A stretch of 64,000 nucleotides of DNA. Origin: Pycnococcus provasolii (Eukaryota > Chlorophyta > Pseudoscourfieldiophyceae > Pseudoscourfieldiales > Pycnococcaceae). This document shows positions 48,425-58,910 of the stretch, in pieces. Location: NCBI GenBank assembly GCA_938743325.2, contig OW568895.1, positions 188,501-252,500 on the forward strand, read 5' to 3'. The notes beneath the pieces were generated by a model that searched no databases, had not been told where the DNA came from, and saw only the letters and a list, made by a program, of their open reading frames with translations. The position numbers were made by a program, and so were the translations under genes. Position 1 is the stretch's first letter; each line of letters opens with the position of its first letter.

Positions 48425-49555
48425 ATGGCGGACGCCTCCAACTTGCCGGGCGCTCCAGGCCACGGCGACGCCATCGCCGACGAAGTCAATAAGGTGCGTT
48501 GATGCTTATTGGTGCTTATTGGTGCTTATTGGTGCTTAAGGTGCTTATTGGTTGGTTTTGGGTTTCAGGTTGTGTTGTGTTGTGTTGTGTTGTGTCGTGT
48601 TGGCTTGGAGTTGACTTGGTTGGTTTTGGCGTGGCGTTGGTTGGTAAATATTTCGTTGGCTTTTCGTTGTGACTGATTCTGTGCGTTTTAGTTGTTGATG
48701 TGAAGATGGAATCCACACTTCACTCACACGCTCCAGTGAAGATGAAGTGAAATGAAACGAACACGTATGTCTCTGACACTGACGTGAACCAAACCAAAAA
48801 CGTCCTTCGCTTTCCTAGGAGTCGACGGAAGATGCCGTCAAGGTGATTCTACTTGGTGATACGGCTGTGGGAAAGAGCAAACTTGTGGAACGTTTTCTCA
48901 TGAACGGATATCAGCCTTGCCGACTCAGCACGTACGCGCTGACGCTCTACAGACACGACTGGAAACATCCAGACGGACGCGCGATTCACGTCGACTTCTG
49001 GGACACGGTACGAAGCGACAGACAAAGCCTCGCTCTCCCGAAAACCCATACACGCACGTGCGTGGTAAGCTGACGCCCCCCCCCTTTCTTTCTTAAAACT
49101 TTCCGCAGGCTGGCCAAGAGCAGTTCGCGAAGGTTCATCCGAGCTATTACTACCGCGCGCATGCGTGCATGTTCGTATTTGACGTCACGCGAAAACTCAC
49201 TTACAAAGCGTTGGATCGCTGGTTATCCGAGCTGCGCGAATACTCAGAAGCTAACATTCCCTGCGTCGTTCTCGCGAATAAAATCGACGTCGACTACAAG
49301 GTGACGTCAAAGTCCTTTGCCTTCGCCGAAAAGAACAAGATGCCGTTCTTTTTTGTCTCCGCCTCAGACGGCACGAATGTCGTAAAAGCGTTTCAGACAG
49401 CCATGAGCCTCGGCCTGAAGAAGAAGGAGGCGCCGCCGGAGGGACTCGACGCCGAAATCATGGCGCTGCTCGAGGACCCCACGCTCGGCCAGGTGGACGC
49501 GAGCCTGATTACGCCCAAGGACGGCGACGACTTCCTCAGCGGCGACCGTGCATAA
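48425..49555 (+). CDS. RABL2: RABL2-like small GTPase
   Basis: RABL2 works at the ciliary base, promoting intraflagellar transport and BBSome-dependent export. There are three exons: 48425-48493, 48819-49007 and 49109-49555. Introns begin GTGCG and GTACG and end CTAG and GCAG. The product is 234 aa. GTPase motifs: GDTAVGKSK (G1), WDTAGQEQF (G3, rebuilt across the second intron), NKID (G4), SAS (G5). RABL2 hallmarks are LSTYALTLYRHDW, VDFWDTAGQE, YYRAHACMFVFDVTRK and PFFFVSASDGTNVVKAF. There is no C-terminal prenylation cysteine, as usual for the family. It fits with the dynein gene in the same window. Confidence 0.93.
48501..48603. repeat. Short tandem repeats in RABL2 intron 1
   Basis: Four units of GGTGCTTATT and then about six units of TTGTG lie inside the 325-bp first intron. 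Confidence 0.8.
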
Positions 49556-50028
49556 GCGAACACCACTCATTCAGTAACGTTATGCAGTTTTACTTTGTCC
49601 AGTTCCCAGCGGCGGCCGTGGCCGTCCGTTACCACCAGTTCACATTCACCATTCAGCGGCGCGTTTGTGCGCGGCGATTATGCGATTCTGAATGGTTTAA
49701 AAGGTTCTACCAGGGGCCAATCATCACGGGGCGAAATAGTGCACACGAATAGAAAACAAGACAAAGTGGTGCGTTACTCCTTCAAACTAAGAAATGCGGA
49801 TTCACACACAACCTCCTTGCAAGAAACCACCTGGTTTTCTCGGTCTCACTGAGAGTACGTCGCTGTCGCCGCCGCCGGCTCTTTCGAGTCGTCGGCGCGT
49901 CGGAAGGCTCACATGTTGGAAACGTAATGTTCCGTATCGTCGTTCGCTATAGCACGTCCTTCCATCGCTTCTCCTCGCACGCCGTCCATGCCACGTGGTT
50001 TGGGGGGGTCGTTCAGTTTTCGTCACGC
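49556..50028. other. Convergent 3' region, no gene seen
   Basis: This is 0.47 kb between the converging RABL2 and secreted-protein genes. No domain-bearing frame or repeat is evident. Confidence 0.45.
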
Positions 50029-52743
50029 TCAGGTCAGTTTACGCAACTTCCTTCCATGGAAGAACGACGTAAACAACCGTTGCAGCTTTTCGTCCAGGTG
50101 CTTCTGCTTCGCGCCGATGTTCTGCCGAACAGCTGCAATCTGGTCCTCGGTCGTGGGATTGAGGTCCGCCGGATTCGCCAATGGCAGACACTGCTTCGTC
50201 GTCTGATCCTGAAACTTCGTGCAAATATACTCAATGTTTCCGCACACCGTGAATTTCGGCGCCTGAATGTACGGGCAGTTCGGACACGCGGGAATGTCGT
50301 TGATGGTTGCCGCACTCGTCGCGCCGAAACGGCGGAACTGGTCCACAACACCCAGACTTCCCTTCGCGCCTCTGTACGACTGCGTGTCCGGGTCAAGGTA
50401 CGAGCTCCAGCCCACACGCTCTCCGAGCTGTGTCTTGAGTGTAGTGTCGAACACCGGCTTGGGATGGCAGGCTTCCTTTTGGAAATCCGCCATCGTCACC
50501 GGTTTGTTGGTGACGGGGACGATGCTCGACTGGCCCGTTGGCGACCCGCCGTTTGCGTCGCACATAGAGCACAAGAAGCACTTTGGGTCACGATTCGCTT
50601 CCGTGATAGCGTTGCACGCCGTCACTTCGTCGTCGGAGCAGAAGTACAAGATGTCTGTCACCAAGCATCGCTTGCGCCACTCACAGCACGAGTCCGCGTA
50701 GAAACGTCCGGGGTACTCGTGGTTCAGCTGGTTGCCCTGGCCGTAGATGATAGGCGCCCATCCGTTGGTCGTCGTCACCACGTTGACGACGCGTGTTTCG
50801 GTGGTCGTGGTGCCGTACTGGTCAGCTGACGTGTACACCACCTCATACCTACCTGGAATCGCCGGGTTCACTGGGTTGGTGACTGTCACAGTGGTAGATC
50901 CACCGTCGCCAGTGTCAGTTGCCGTTGCTCCGGCGTCCGTGTACGTGTTGTAGGCCGTACTTGCCGTGTTCGTCACATCGAACGCGCCTGACATACTCTC
51001 AAGCGTCTCAGGATTATTGCCAGTAATCGTAATCACCGGTCCGACACCGTCGTTCGTGAGCACACGACGAGTTGCGAGCTTGCGCCTCTGCACATTCTTG
51101 AACTCGTCCTCTGCCGCAACGTAGACGTCGTGCATGTGACCCTCCGTGAGGCCTGAGACGTGCGCAGAGCCGGACGACGTCTCTTCGGCACCATCCACCG
51201 ACATGAGGCGTCGGCGGAACGCGCCAAGAGCGCGCCATGCTGAGAGCAGCGCACCTTCCACGCCGGTAGAGCCGTGGAATGGCATGACAGGCGCAGCGCG
51301 GATCGCGCCATACTGCACCTTGCCCGCTCCCTGAATCTCACGACTACGCAGCTCCTCGAACGTTGGCATGCGGTCAAGCGGAGGATCACTGCGGCGCGCA
51401 CGCTCGACAATCGCGTAGTATGCGGTGCCTGGCTCGTCGAGCGTCACCGTCAGCTTCAACGCGTGATCACCCACGTCGGACATCACGACGTCCGTAATCA
51501 GGGGTGGCGTCAGGTCGCGAAGAACGACAGGCGCGGGCATCAGCACGGGCTCGTCGCAACGCGCGGCGGCACCGTCGGATCCTGGACACGCATCTTCGCC
51601 AGTCTTCGGAGCCTTGGCGGGCACGGCAACCACCTGCACCGGCGAACGCTTCGCCCATCCCTTGAGCGGCATGTCGACGCGCGCCGTCGCGAAGGCGTGC
51701 GCTCCTGCGTCCGTCGGCGGCACACGCATCACGCCCCTCGCCACAGCCTTTTGGCTTCGCGCGCAACGCCCGGCTCGCACCTCCTGTGGCGCGGTGCCAT
51801 GCGCGTCCTGCTGGTGGCAGACGACGAAGGCGACGTCCGCCGGCACGCGTGGCATGATGCCCACGACCATGCCAGTTTCATCGATGTCCACCGCCTCCAC
51901 GTTGTCAACTATCGGTAGGGCGCCGTGCTGTTTGCTGCGAGGGTAGAAAAAGCTGCCGTCCGCGCGACGCACGTCGCCGATAGGGTTTTTGTTCGCGTCA
52001 AGGGCGACGGCAAACGCCGCGCAAGGCTTGCCTGGCAAGCAGCATCCAAGCGACGCGGCGTTCGTGGCTGCTGCCCGCTCTCCCTTTTCTCCCACCGGCT
52101 GGTGCAAAGGCAAACGCATCGCCTCGTTCGGCTTGGCGTTTGCGCTTGCACCGCAGATACCACGTGCCACCTGCTCCACGGTTGGCTTGGCGCTCGGCTG
52201 GAAGAGTCCAGCGGTGACTGAAGCGTGCATCTCGTCGCCCGCCGCGGCTGACACGTGCACCGCATCTCCGCTCGGCGTAACGCCCTTAACGATTGGTGTT
52301 TGCACGGACGGTTTCGGTGTTTCGTCATCCCCAGCTGGGATAGATGCCGTCGCACTGAGCACCGACGTTTCGTCTTCGCCCACGGTTGCCGTGACAGTGT
52401 ACATGGTTCCCCTCTGCAGCTTTAACGAGTCGTCCGCATCCACCCCACCGAAAGACGCCTCCCCTTTGCACGGCTCTCCTGCAGTGCCGTCGCCGCCGGC
52501 GCCGCACTGCGTAACAACAACTGCCGTGGCTACGTTTTGGTTTCCTCCGCTGTACGGCTTGAGCGCTAACTTCGCGGAGGTTGCTTGCGGCGTGTTAAGT
52601 TTTGCTATCAAGACGCCCTCGTCCGCGCTGTGGCTTAGGGTGAGTGACGGCGCCGACAGGGCGGCGCTTCCCGCCTCTTGTGCCTGGCCGAGCACGCACG
52701 GCGACGACGCGGCCAGGGCGAAGGCCAAGGTGCGCAGCGCCAT
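50029..52743 (-). CDS. Large secreted protein with Ig-like (DUF5011/HYR-type) domain
   Basis: The 904-aa single-exon product starts with a signal peptide (RTLAFALAASSPCVLG). The N-terminal ~550 residues are Ala/Val/Thr rich with beta-sandwich-like stretches and scattered cysteines. Around residues 575-665 lies an Ig-like module: GPVITITGNNPETL, YTDAGATATDTGDGGST, PAIPGRYEVVYTSAD and TTTETRVVNVV. The C-terminal ~230 residues are Cys rich (CCEWRKRC, CFLCSMCDANGG, ACPNCPY) and end in a basic helical tail. It is probably a cell-surface, scale or wall matrix protein. The exact role is unknown. Confidence 0.7.
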   Translation of the reverse strand: MALRTLAFALAASSPCVLGQAQEAGSAALSAPSLTLSHSADEGVLIAKLNTPQATSAKLALKPYSGGNQNVATAVVVTQCGAGGDGTAGEPCKGEASFGGVDADDSLKLQRGTMYTVTATVGEDETSVLSATASIPAGDDETPKPSVQTPIVKGVTPSGDAVHVSAAAGDEMHASVTAGLFQPSAKPTVEQVARGICGASANAKPNEAMRLPLHQPVGEKGERAAATNAASLGCCLPGKPCAAFAVALDANKNPIGDVRRADGSFFYPRSKQHGALPIVDNVEAVDIDETGMVVGIMPRVPADVAFVVCHQQDAHGTAPQEVRAGRCARSQKAVARGVMRVPPTDAGAHAFATARVDMPLKGWAKRSPVQVVAVPAKAPKTGEDACPGSDGAAARCDEPVLMPAPVVLRDLTPPLITDVVMSDVGDHALKLTVTLDEPGTAYYAIVERARRSDPPLDRMPTFEELRSREIQGAGKVQYGAIRAAPVMPFHGSTGVEGALLSAWRALGAFRRRLMSVDGAEETSSGSAHVSGLTEGHMHDVYVAAEDEFKNVQRRKLATRRVLTNDGVGPVITITGNNPETLESMSGAFDVTNTASTAYNTYTDAGATATDTGDGGSTTVTVTNPVNPAIPGRYEVVYTSADQYGTTTTETRVVNVVTTTNGWAPIIYGQGNQLNHEYPGRFYADSCCEWRKRCLVTDILYFCSDDEVTACNAITEANRDPKCFLCSMCDANGGSPTGQSSIVPVTNKPVTMADFQKEACHPKPVFDTTLKTQLGERVGWSSYLDPDTQSYRGAKGSLGVVDQFRRFGATSAATINDIPACPNCPYIQAPKFTVCGNIEYICTKFQDQTTKQCLPLANPADLNPTTEDQIAAVRQNIGAKQKHLDEKLQRLFTSFFHGRKLRKLT

Positions 52744-54136
52744 GGCTTCTTCTTGTTCGGAGGAGTTGTGGTTGCGTGAGGAAGGGCGTTGTTCGCGGCG
52801 GACCGCGTCGGTGGAGCAGAGGGGCAGAAAGGCGAGGTTTGTGGTTTTGGAGAAAATTATGCGCCAAGCGTCTGGTGCGAATTATGCGCTCATGAGACAA
52901 GGACGCTAGCACGCATCGGCGCTGTGAAATGCGAAATTCTTTGGCGTAAACCGTACGATGTACGTGTGGTTGCGACGATGCGATGCGATGCGCATCGAGG
53001 CGGCTATCAAAAATTCAGCATTTTTTTCCATGAATGTTTTTCATTTTTTTTTCAGTTTTTTTTCAGTTTTCTTCGGCTCATCTCCTCCTCCTCCTGTGAT
53101 GAGGTGCGTTGAGGCTCATCTCATCGTCTTCCTCGCTCATTCGTCGTCGGTCTGCTTCTTTCGGTCTGGTCTTACTCGCTGCTTTGCTAGCAGTCTGCTT
53201 CACTGCTCTCCTCTGCGTAGATGCTCTGTTCTCGCGTTGTCCCATCTACGATCTACGATAGGCTCTATGTGGAGGCGAGACTGTGGGCTATGAACCGTAC
53301 CTACCGTTGGAGACTTGGGCTGTATTGTAACTGCGTTGTCCGAAGGAATGGGAATTTACCGTTGAAGGCGGCACAACCGACCTGCTGAACCCCGTTGCCC
53401 GTTGCGAGAGCAGAGAGAGCTCTCACGAGAGCTTGCCACTTGCCGGTGCGAGAAAGCAAGACAAGCATTGGCAAGTTCATGGGTACGGTGTCCTTCGTTT
53501 GATTTCGCGCAGCGCCTTCGAATCAAGGAGGTCGGTCATTCGCGAAATACGGTCCAACTCCGTCGCAGATTCTACCTCCAGCCTCTCACCAAAACTCCGC
53601 CTTGTGCAGGCTATGTACAAGTCGACGAGGACGGAAGGTTGAGAACTTTGCGCAAAATTGACGCGAAAAAGACACACAAAAACCACGTTGATTTATACAC
53701 GTCTCTCGACCTGGCCATCGCATTCGTTGACTTGAATTTTCGCCAAATTAAGGTTAAGGAAAGTGCGCATCCCTCTCACTTATTTTTCTCAATCTCACCG
53801 TCGCGTTGCCAACGTGTCCAACGTGATTCCAACGTGAGAAGAGGACGGCCGTGCTCCTGTGCAAGCAGCTTTTTCTGTAGTCGGCCTTGGACTTCGAAGA
53901 AAGCTTCGTTGGAATAATAATAATATCCCGCACCGCGGGTTTTAATAACACTTCGAGTCCTTCGAGGACTTCGAGGGCTTCGGCGACGGGAAGAAAAGAA
54001 AAGAGCTTGCAAGAAGGAGCGCAGCATACCTTTTTTCAGCAGGCCTCGTGTACGTGTCCAACCTCCTTTCCCTGTTCTTTCTCCGGCCAAAGCTTTCTCA
54101 CTTTTCTATACACGTTTCTCCTGTTGTTTGTTTTCT
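52744..54136. other. Intergenic region, no confident gene
   Basis: This is 1.4 kb between divergent genes. A frame on each strand around 53400-53920 reads open, and the minus-strand piece 53686-53477 looks protein-like (ELDRISRMTDLLDSKALRE). I cannot join either to a start, splice sites or a family, so neither is called. T-rich and CTC-rich stretches occur near 53020-53100. Confidence 0.4.
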
Positions 54137-54642
54137 ATGGCGCTCAGCTCGTTCTCCGTCTTTTGTGCTCGCGCCTCCGGGCTGCGTGTGCCGGTGGCTG
54201 CGGTCGTCGCGCCCACTGTTGCTCTTTCGTCGCGCCTCTTCAACAGCGCAACCAACAACTCGCTCGTGCAGCTCTTCCACATGGAGGAGTTCTTTCACCG
54301 GCTCGACAAAAACTCCGACGGGAAAGTGACGGTTGACGAACTCGTCAACTACTACCAGGCCATGGGACGGACGGAGGCGGAGGCGGTCGAGGTGTTCGTC
54401 AAGGCGGACGTGAATCGGGACGGTAAGTGCTGTGCAACTTTATCAAATATATTACCACACGACCAAGAGGTGTAAGGCGCGTACTCACGACGTCATGCAC
54501 CTTCGCACACACGAAACCAACCTCAACGGAACGAAATACAGGTGAGCTGAGCGTCGAGGAGGTGGCCAACCTGCTGAGCGGCAACGTGCCTGACACGAAG
54601 TCGCCTCCCAAGGCCGAAGGGTCGGGCGAGGCTACGGCATGA
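54137..54642 (+). CDS. Small EF-hand protein, possibly mitochondrial
   Basis: There are two exons: 54137-54422 and 54542-54642. The intron starts GTAAGTGC and ends ACAG. The product is 128 aa. The first ~45 residues are Ser/Ala/Arg rich without acids, a likely organellar presequence. Two canonical EF-hand loops follow: DKNSDGKVTVDE and DVNRDGELSVEE. All calcium-ligand positions are acceptable, so it should bind Ca2+. The intron splits the glycine codon of the second loop. Without splicing, the frame ends soon after DVNRDG, destroying the second loop. Confidence 0.85.
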
Positions 54643-54959
54643 TGGTTGAGTCGCCGTTTCCGTCGCAATGTGGTATATGGTCGAGTGAACACGTGAACCG
54701 TGAACAAAGTTTGGCAAACATGTTACAAATATACAAGTGCTTTTTCAAACGCGACCTATTCAGTTGTCGCGCAAGTTGGCGATCGAGCTGCACAACGCGC
54801 CTTTCTTCTCACCTCGTTGGGCGGGTCGTCCTGCGCTCGTGGAGGCGCGCCGATTTCTCCTCGAGCCTGCTTATCTATTCGTATGCGCATCCTTCACAAG
54901 AAGCGCTTTTATTTTTTCTGCAGGAAAGCCTGATTGAACGAAGCACAACCACCATCCGC
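54643..54959. other. Convergent 3' region
   Basis: This is 0.32 kb between the EF-hand and CX9C genes. It should hold both 3' ends. Nothing else is seen. Confidence 0.45.
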
Positions 54960-55196
54960 TCACCTGTTGGATTGTTTCAATTTGTTGAAATTCTCGTAGC
55001 ACTTTTGCAGCAGTTTCACTTCCGCTTGACACTTCGTAAAGTTCCTAGAAGTCCGTTCGAGGCAAGACTCGAGGGACGCGTACACGGCACCACATCCTTG
55101 CTGGTTGACGAGCTCACCGAGCTCCGACGAGCCGTCCTCGAACTGCTCAGACGACGGCGACGACGGCGGCGGATGCGTCGACGAAGCAGGCTTCAT
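54960..55196 (-). CDS. Twin CX9C mitochondrial protein (COX assembly type)
   Basis: The 78-aa product starts at the ATG at 55196; the longer frame begins with TTG. The pattern C-GAVYASLES-C followed by C-QAEVKLLQK-C is a coiled-coil-helix-coiled-coil-helix fold with two CX9C pairs, imported and oxidised by the Mia40 pathway in the intermembrane space. The spacing and the CQAEVKLLQKC helix resemble COA4/CHCHD8-type cytochrome oxidase assembly factors. The exact orthology is uncertain at this length. Confidence 0.8.
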   Translation of the reverse strand: MKPASSTHPPPSSPSSEQFEDGSSELGELVNQQGCGAVYASLESCLERTSRNFTKCQAEVKLLQKCYENFNKLKQSNR

Positions 55197-55480
55197 CGAC
55201 AACAACAACAACAACAAAAGTAAAGTTAAAAACGCGTGTCACAACAAACCAACTTCTCACGCCAAGAAAGAATACGAATGCTCAGTGATGGAGCCTGGTT
55301 GTAAGATGCAAGTTTGACTCAACGCATGGACCATTTCAGTGGTTCATTCAGACGAGGTTTCAGCATGAGCACGACCTGCATTCGCGTTGTTTCTGCTGGT
55401 CAACAAAGCTGCGCCTTCTTGCCCGTTGTTGTTATCACCCCCATCCATCCATCCTCCTCGGCCGGTTTTCCTTGGGCAAC

Positions 55481-56563
55481 ATGCCGCCGAACGCTGCGCC
55501 ACGCCCTGTACTGGTCACCGCGTCACCAGCACGCTCAGTCGTGCCTTCGTCCCTCGGCGCGGTCGCAGACCTCACGCAGCCGCTCGTCAACGCGTCGCAA
55601 GCCATGGTGCGCGAGTACGAGGAGGAAATTACAAGTCTGGTCAATGCAAGGGAGGCGGAGATTTCACGCATTCAGGGATTCGTCGCCAGTGCGACGAAGG
55701 AACTCGTGCGCGCGAAGGAGTCGGAGGAAAAACGACTCAACGAACACATGTTCTTGCTACGCAAAAACTTTGAAACTGCCATGGCTGCACTTGAGGCTCA
55801 GGTGCGCGAACTTGTCGCACAAAGCACAGTGGCTATGGAGCACGAACTTGCAAACCAGCGTGACTGCAGCAAACAAATGCTCGAGGATAAGGCGCAGGAA
55901 CTCGTGGCCATGCTCGCAGGAGATGCGCCGAACGCTCCACCTTCTAGCGCACGCCGTGTCGCACCCACATCTGCAAGGCGGCCAGCCACGGCAACACCTT
56001 CAGCACCCTCACTATCGCTGCCTCAGTCGCGTCCTTCAACGAGCGTCCCTCACTCGCAGCAGGCGTTACCAAGCACGCCTCGACGCGAAATCATGGCCGC
56101 GGCGCCAACGTCGACGCCGAGAACCGCAGTCAGTGCGCAGCGAGCGCGCCCTGCCACTGCCGCGTCAGCAGTGACGCCGATATACAGAAATGCATCGCCA
56201 GGCGGTGATATGTACGTGTCGCCGGCTCAGCAGTCGCTTGCACCGTCTCCTGCACCGGAGGATCCCGTCGAACGTGCGCGTGCAATGCGCGCGAGCGCGG
56301 AGCAGCGGCTCAGCGCGCGCAAGATTGAGCGTACACCACAGCCGAAATCCAGCCCCGAGCAGCGACAGCGACGCGGAAGCACGATGAGTGGCATGCGTGC
56401 CGAAAGGGCGGTGAACGACTTGTCATCGAGCCTTGACATCTCGCCGAAGCGCCAGAATTCGAGGCATCTGCTTTCTTCACGCGCAGCTCATGCGCAGCAG
56501 TGGCTTGCTCGTCCTGTGAAGGTTCGCGATGTGGTTGGTGAAGGCATGAAATTGGGCGCTTAA
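55481..56563 (+). CDS. Coiled-coil protein of unknown function
   Basis: The 360-aa product starts at the ATG at 55481 (the longer frame begins TTG). Residues ~40-145 are a coiled coil rich in Glu/Ala (VREYEEEITSLVNAREAEI). The middle ~150 residues are Pro/Ser/Ala/Arg rich and disordered, with repeated SARR and STPR motifs. The C-terminal ~80 residues are basic with AMRASAEQRLSARKI. The whole composition recalls cytoskeletal or flagella-associated proteins, but I recognise no family. Confidence 0.6.
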   Translation: MPPNAAPRPVLVTASPARSVVPSSLGAVADLTQPLVNASQAMVREYEEEITSLVNAREAEISRIQGFVASATKELVRAKESEEKRLNEHMFLLRKNFETAMAALEAQVRELVAQSTVAMEHELANQRDCSKQMLEDKAQELVAMLAGDAPNAPPSSARRVAPTSARRPATATPSAPSLSLPQSRPSTSVPHSQQALPSTPRREIMAAAPTSTPRTAVSAQRARPATAASAVTPIYRNASPGGDMYVSPAQQSLAPSPAPEDPVERARAMRASAEQRLSARKIERTPQPKSSPEQRQRRGSTMSGMRAERAVNDLSSSLDISPKRQNSRHLLSSRAAHAQQWLARPVKVRDVVGEGMKLGA

Positions 56564-56886
56564 ATAGAAGTAAGCGAAAGCATAACAACGCTAGTCCGCA
56601 TTGCAAGCCTCAACTCCAACGTTGTGTAGGTTCAGTCCCAAAACATTCAACTGGTTTAGACATTCGAGCTAGGTGCAGTGGTAAGTGTGACTGACTCTTC
56701 AGTCGTCGTGTTTGCTGATGCACGGTTGGTGGCGATGATGACGACGACAACGGCGGCAACAAGCGCAAGCGCAAGCGGAGCTTGATATGAATGACACCAC
56801 GGAATGCGACGAATGGTGAGTGTGAATGGACGACAACTGGACAAAGTGACTCACGTTCCGTTACTGAATAAAGCAATCGCAGCATT
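56564..56886. other. Convergent 3' region
   Basis: This is 0.32 kb between the coiled-coil and carrier genes. AATAAAG at 56867 reads on the wrong strand for the carrier gene. Nothing else is seen. Confidence 0.4.
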
Positions 56887-58080
56887 TTAGTGTCCGCCCG
56901 TGGCGTCCATGAACAGCTCGTAGACCATGAACACCGTGCCGTGCAGCGGCATGCTTCCCATGAGAACTGGTCCAAGGCCCCTGTACAGAGCGAGCGGTCC
57001 ATCAGCTTTAACGGTGCGAACGGCGCAGTCGACCATGCCCTTGTAGTCATTTCCGGGCTGCTGCAGGCGCGACTTGAGGACGTCAAAGGGGTAGACGGGC
57101 AACCACGAGCTCGCGCCGGCTAAAGCGCCCGCGAACATCATCTGCCATGGTGCGTGGCGTCCATCCGCCTTGGCGGGCGGCATAGCCTTTTTTGTAACGT
57201 CGTACACGATGTAGTAGAGACCCATGGACGGCGCGTCGCGTGCCATGGTCGCGCCCGTTCCACGGAAGAGCTCCGCGACTCCCCTCTCTTTGATGAGATG
57301 TTTGGCGCACTCCCAGCTGTTTTTGTACTGCGTGCCGCCACCAATCGAACCAGCCTGCATGGCAATCTTGATGCTATCAGACGGCGCCATGACAAACGTG
57401 GAGGTGAATCCGGCGGCAAAACCGGCGAGGGCGATTTCGGTGTAGGAAGGTTTGTATCCCTCCGCCATGGACGTTCCCTTCTGCCCCGCGAAGATGTCGA
57501 GACAGTTTCCGTATGTGCCGAAGGTGATAGCCTTGATGATGCCGTACGCGGAGAGCGGCGCCATGACACCCCTGTAGAAGGACGCCATTCCCTCGTTTTT
57601 AGCGACGTGCGTGAACGCGCCGACCATGCTGTTGAATGCCCCAGTTTGCATGCGCACCTTGACGGTGTCGAATGGATAGCTGACAGCGACGCCGCACATG
57701 CCCCCGAGCGTTCCGCCGACGAAGTGTCGCGTCGCCTTCATGAGCGGGTGTTCTTCCGACGCGGGTGAGTGTGCCGCCGGCGGCGTTTGCGCCGGCGGCG
57801 TTTCTTTCACGGAGGCTGCGGCCATGAGCGCCACGGGGGAGGCACCTGAAGAGGCAGAGGCACCTGAAGAGCACGAGGCACCACCATTCCCTTGTAAACC
57901 CGACCCAGAGGCGGCTGCTGACGGAAGGGACGACGACGACGACGACGCATTAACATTACCACGCGAAGACACTAACGAACGGTAAGACACTAACGGTGAA
58001 TACGAAACATTGCGGTGATAAATTCCCATGGACGAGCCGCCAAGACCAAGGAAGGGCAGGGAGGCGTGTGCGTCGGACAT
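56887..58080 (-). CDS. Mitochondrial carrier family protein, carnitine/acylcarnitine-like
   Basis: This is an inner-membrane exchanger of the SLC25 family. The 397-aa product starts at the ATG at 58080; the upstream extension begins GTG. A Ser/Ala/Pro-rich ~100-residue N-terminus precedes three repeats with the signatures YPFDTVKVRMQ (~136), APSDSIKIAMQ (~232) and YPFDVLKSRLQ (~331). Resemblance to the carnitine/acylcarnitine and ornithine branch is strongest at MARDAPSMGLYYIVYD and DVLKSRLQQPGNDYKG. It is divergent from a carnitine acyltransferase gene, which supports the carnitine reading. A basic-amino-acid substrate remains possible. Confidence 0.78.
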   Translation of the reverse strand: MSDAHASLPFLGLGGSSMGIYHRNVSYSPLVSYRSLVSSRGNVNASSSSSSLPSAAASGSGLQGNGGASCSSGASASSGASPVALMAAASVKETPPAQTPPAAHSPASEEHPLMKATRHFVGGTLGGMCGVAVSYPFDTVKVRMQTGAFNSMVGAFTHVAKNEGMASFYRGVMAPLSAYGIIKAITFGTYGNCLDIFAGQKGTSMAEGYKPSYTEIALAGFAAGFTSTFVMAPSDSIKIAMQAGSIGGGTQYKNSWECAKHLIKERGVAELFRGTGATMARDAPSMGLYYIVYDVTKKAMPPAKADGRHAPWQMMFAGALAGASSWLPVYPFDVLKSRLQQPGNDYKGMVDCAVRTVKADGPLALYRGLGPVLMGSMPLHGTVFMVYELFMDATGGH

Positions 58081-58910
58081 GGCGACGACGAAAAGTGATC
58101 TAGACCCACCAGAACCCACCCCAAGGGCGAGGGCGACCGGACCGGAGTTCGGACCGGACGGTGGAGAAGGGAAACCTTCCCTCTCAACGAGAACCTCACG
58201 GGAGAAAAGACGGTTACAACGACTCTACGTACCTTCCTTCTTCTTCTTCTTTCAGTCTGTTTTGCCGGGCAGACGGCTGGCCGGGGGTCGGGTCGGTAAA
58301 GTCGACTGCACCTTGCTTGCAGTGGGGCATGTGAAAACCCACCTCCTCGTCCACGTCCAGGTCCAGGACGACGGGTCCCGTGCAGGAGACCTGTTCTTGA
58401 CGCCCTTCCTTGAGCCCTTCGATGATTTTTTTATATGCCTTTAGCGCTTTGCGTTCTCTTGCTCTTCGTCTTCCCGAACCTCGTCGAAAAGCTTCGAAAT
58501 GCCTTCGAAGCCTTCTCTCCGGACTTCGTTCGAGCTGTCATCTGGGCTCCAACCTTCACCGTATCAATAACAACCCTAACAACAAACCCGACCAGCTCCC
58601 CCGACCAGCTCAGGACCAGCTCACCCTACCAACAGCCCTAACAACAGCCCTAACAACAAAACCCGACCAGCTCACCCTAACAACAGCCCTACCAACAACC
58701 CTCCCAACCCTCCCAACAACCCTACCAACCCTACCACCAACCCTACCAACCCTAATTACAACAACCCTACCAAGAACCCTACTAACAACCCTAATTACAA
58801 CAACCCTAACCCATATCCTTTTCGGTTGGCCGTATCGTATCCGCCGCTTTGGGACCCCTCGAGCACCGTTCCCTCCTTGCACACAGATACAACCCAGATC
58901 TGCTTCCGGC
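58081..58910. promoter_or_regulatory. Shared divergent promoter region of carrier and acyltransferase
   Basis: This is 0.83 kb between two start codons pointing away from each other. It includes a T/C-rich tract ending TTCTTTCAG at about 58255, possibly a 3' splice site of a 5'-UTR intron on the plus strand, and the degenerate repeat at 58573-58813. Confidence 0.4.
58573..58813. repeat. Degenerate CAACCCTAC/CAACCCTAA array
   Basis: About 25 imperfect 8-10-bp units (AACAACCCTA, CCAACCCTACC, AACAGCCCTA) lie just before the acyltransferase start. They are open in the gene frame as Thr/Leu/Pro repeats, but are best read as untranslated. Confidence 0.8.

Noticed and set aside
53477-53686. Possible 3' exon of an unidentified gene on the minus strand
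   Set aside because: The peptide looks plausible, but there is no ATG, no convincing acceptor site and no family match.
58410-58910. 167-codon in-frame extension of the carnitine acyltransferase
   Set aside because: It begins at a TTG, is largely a telomere-like repeat read as Thr/Leu/Pro, and is followed by an ATG with a good mitochondrial presequence.
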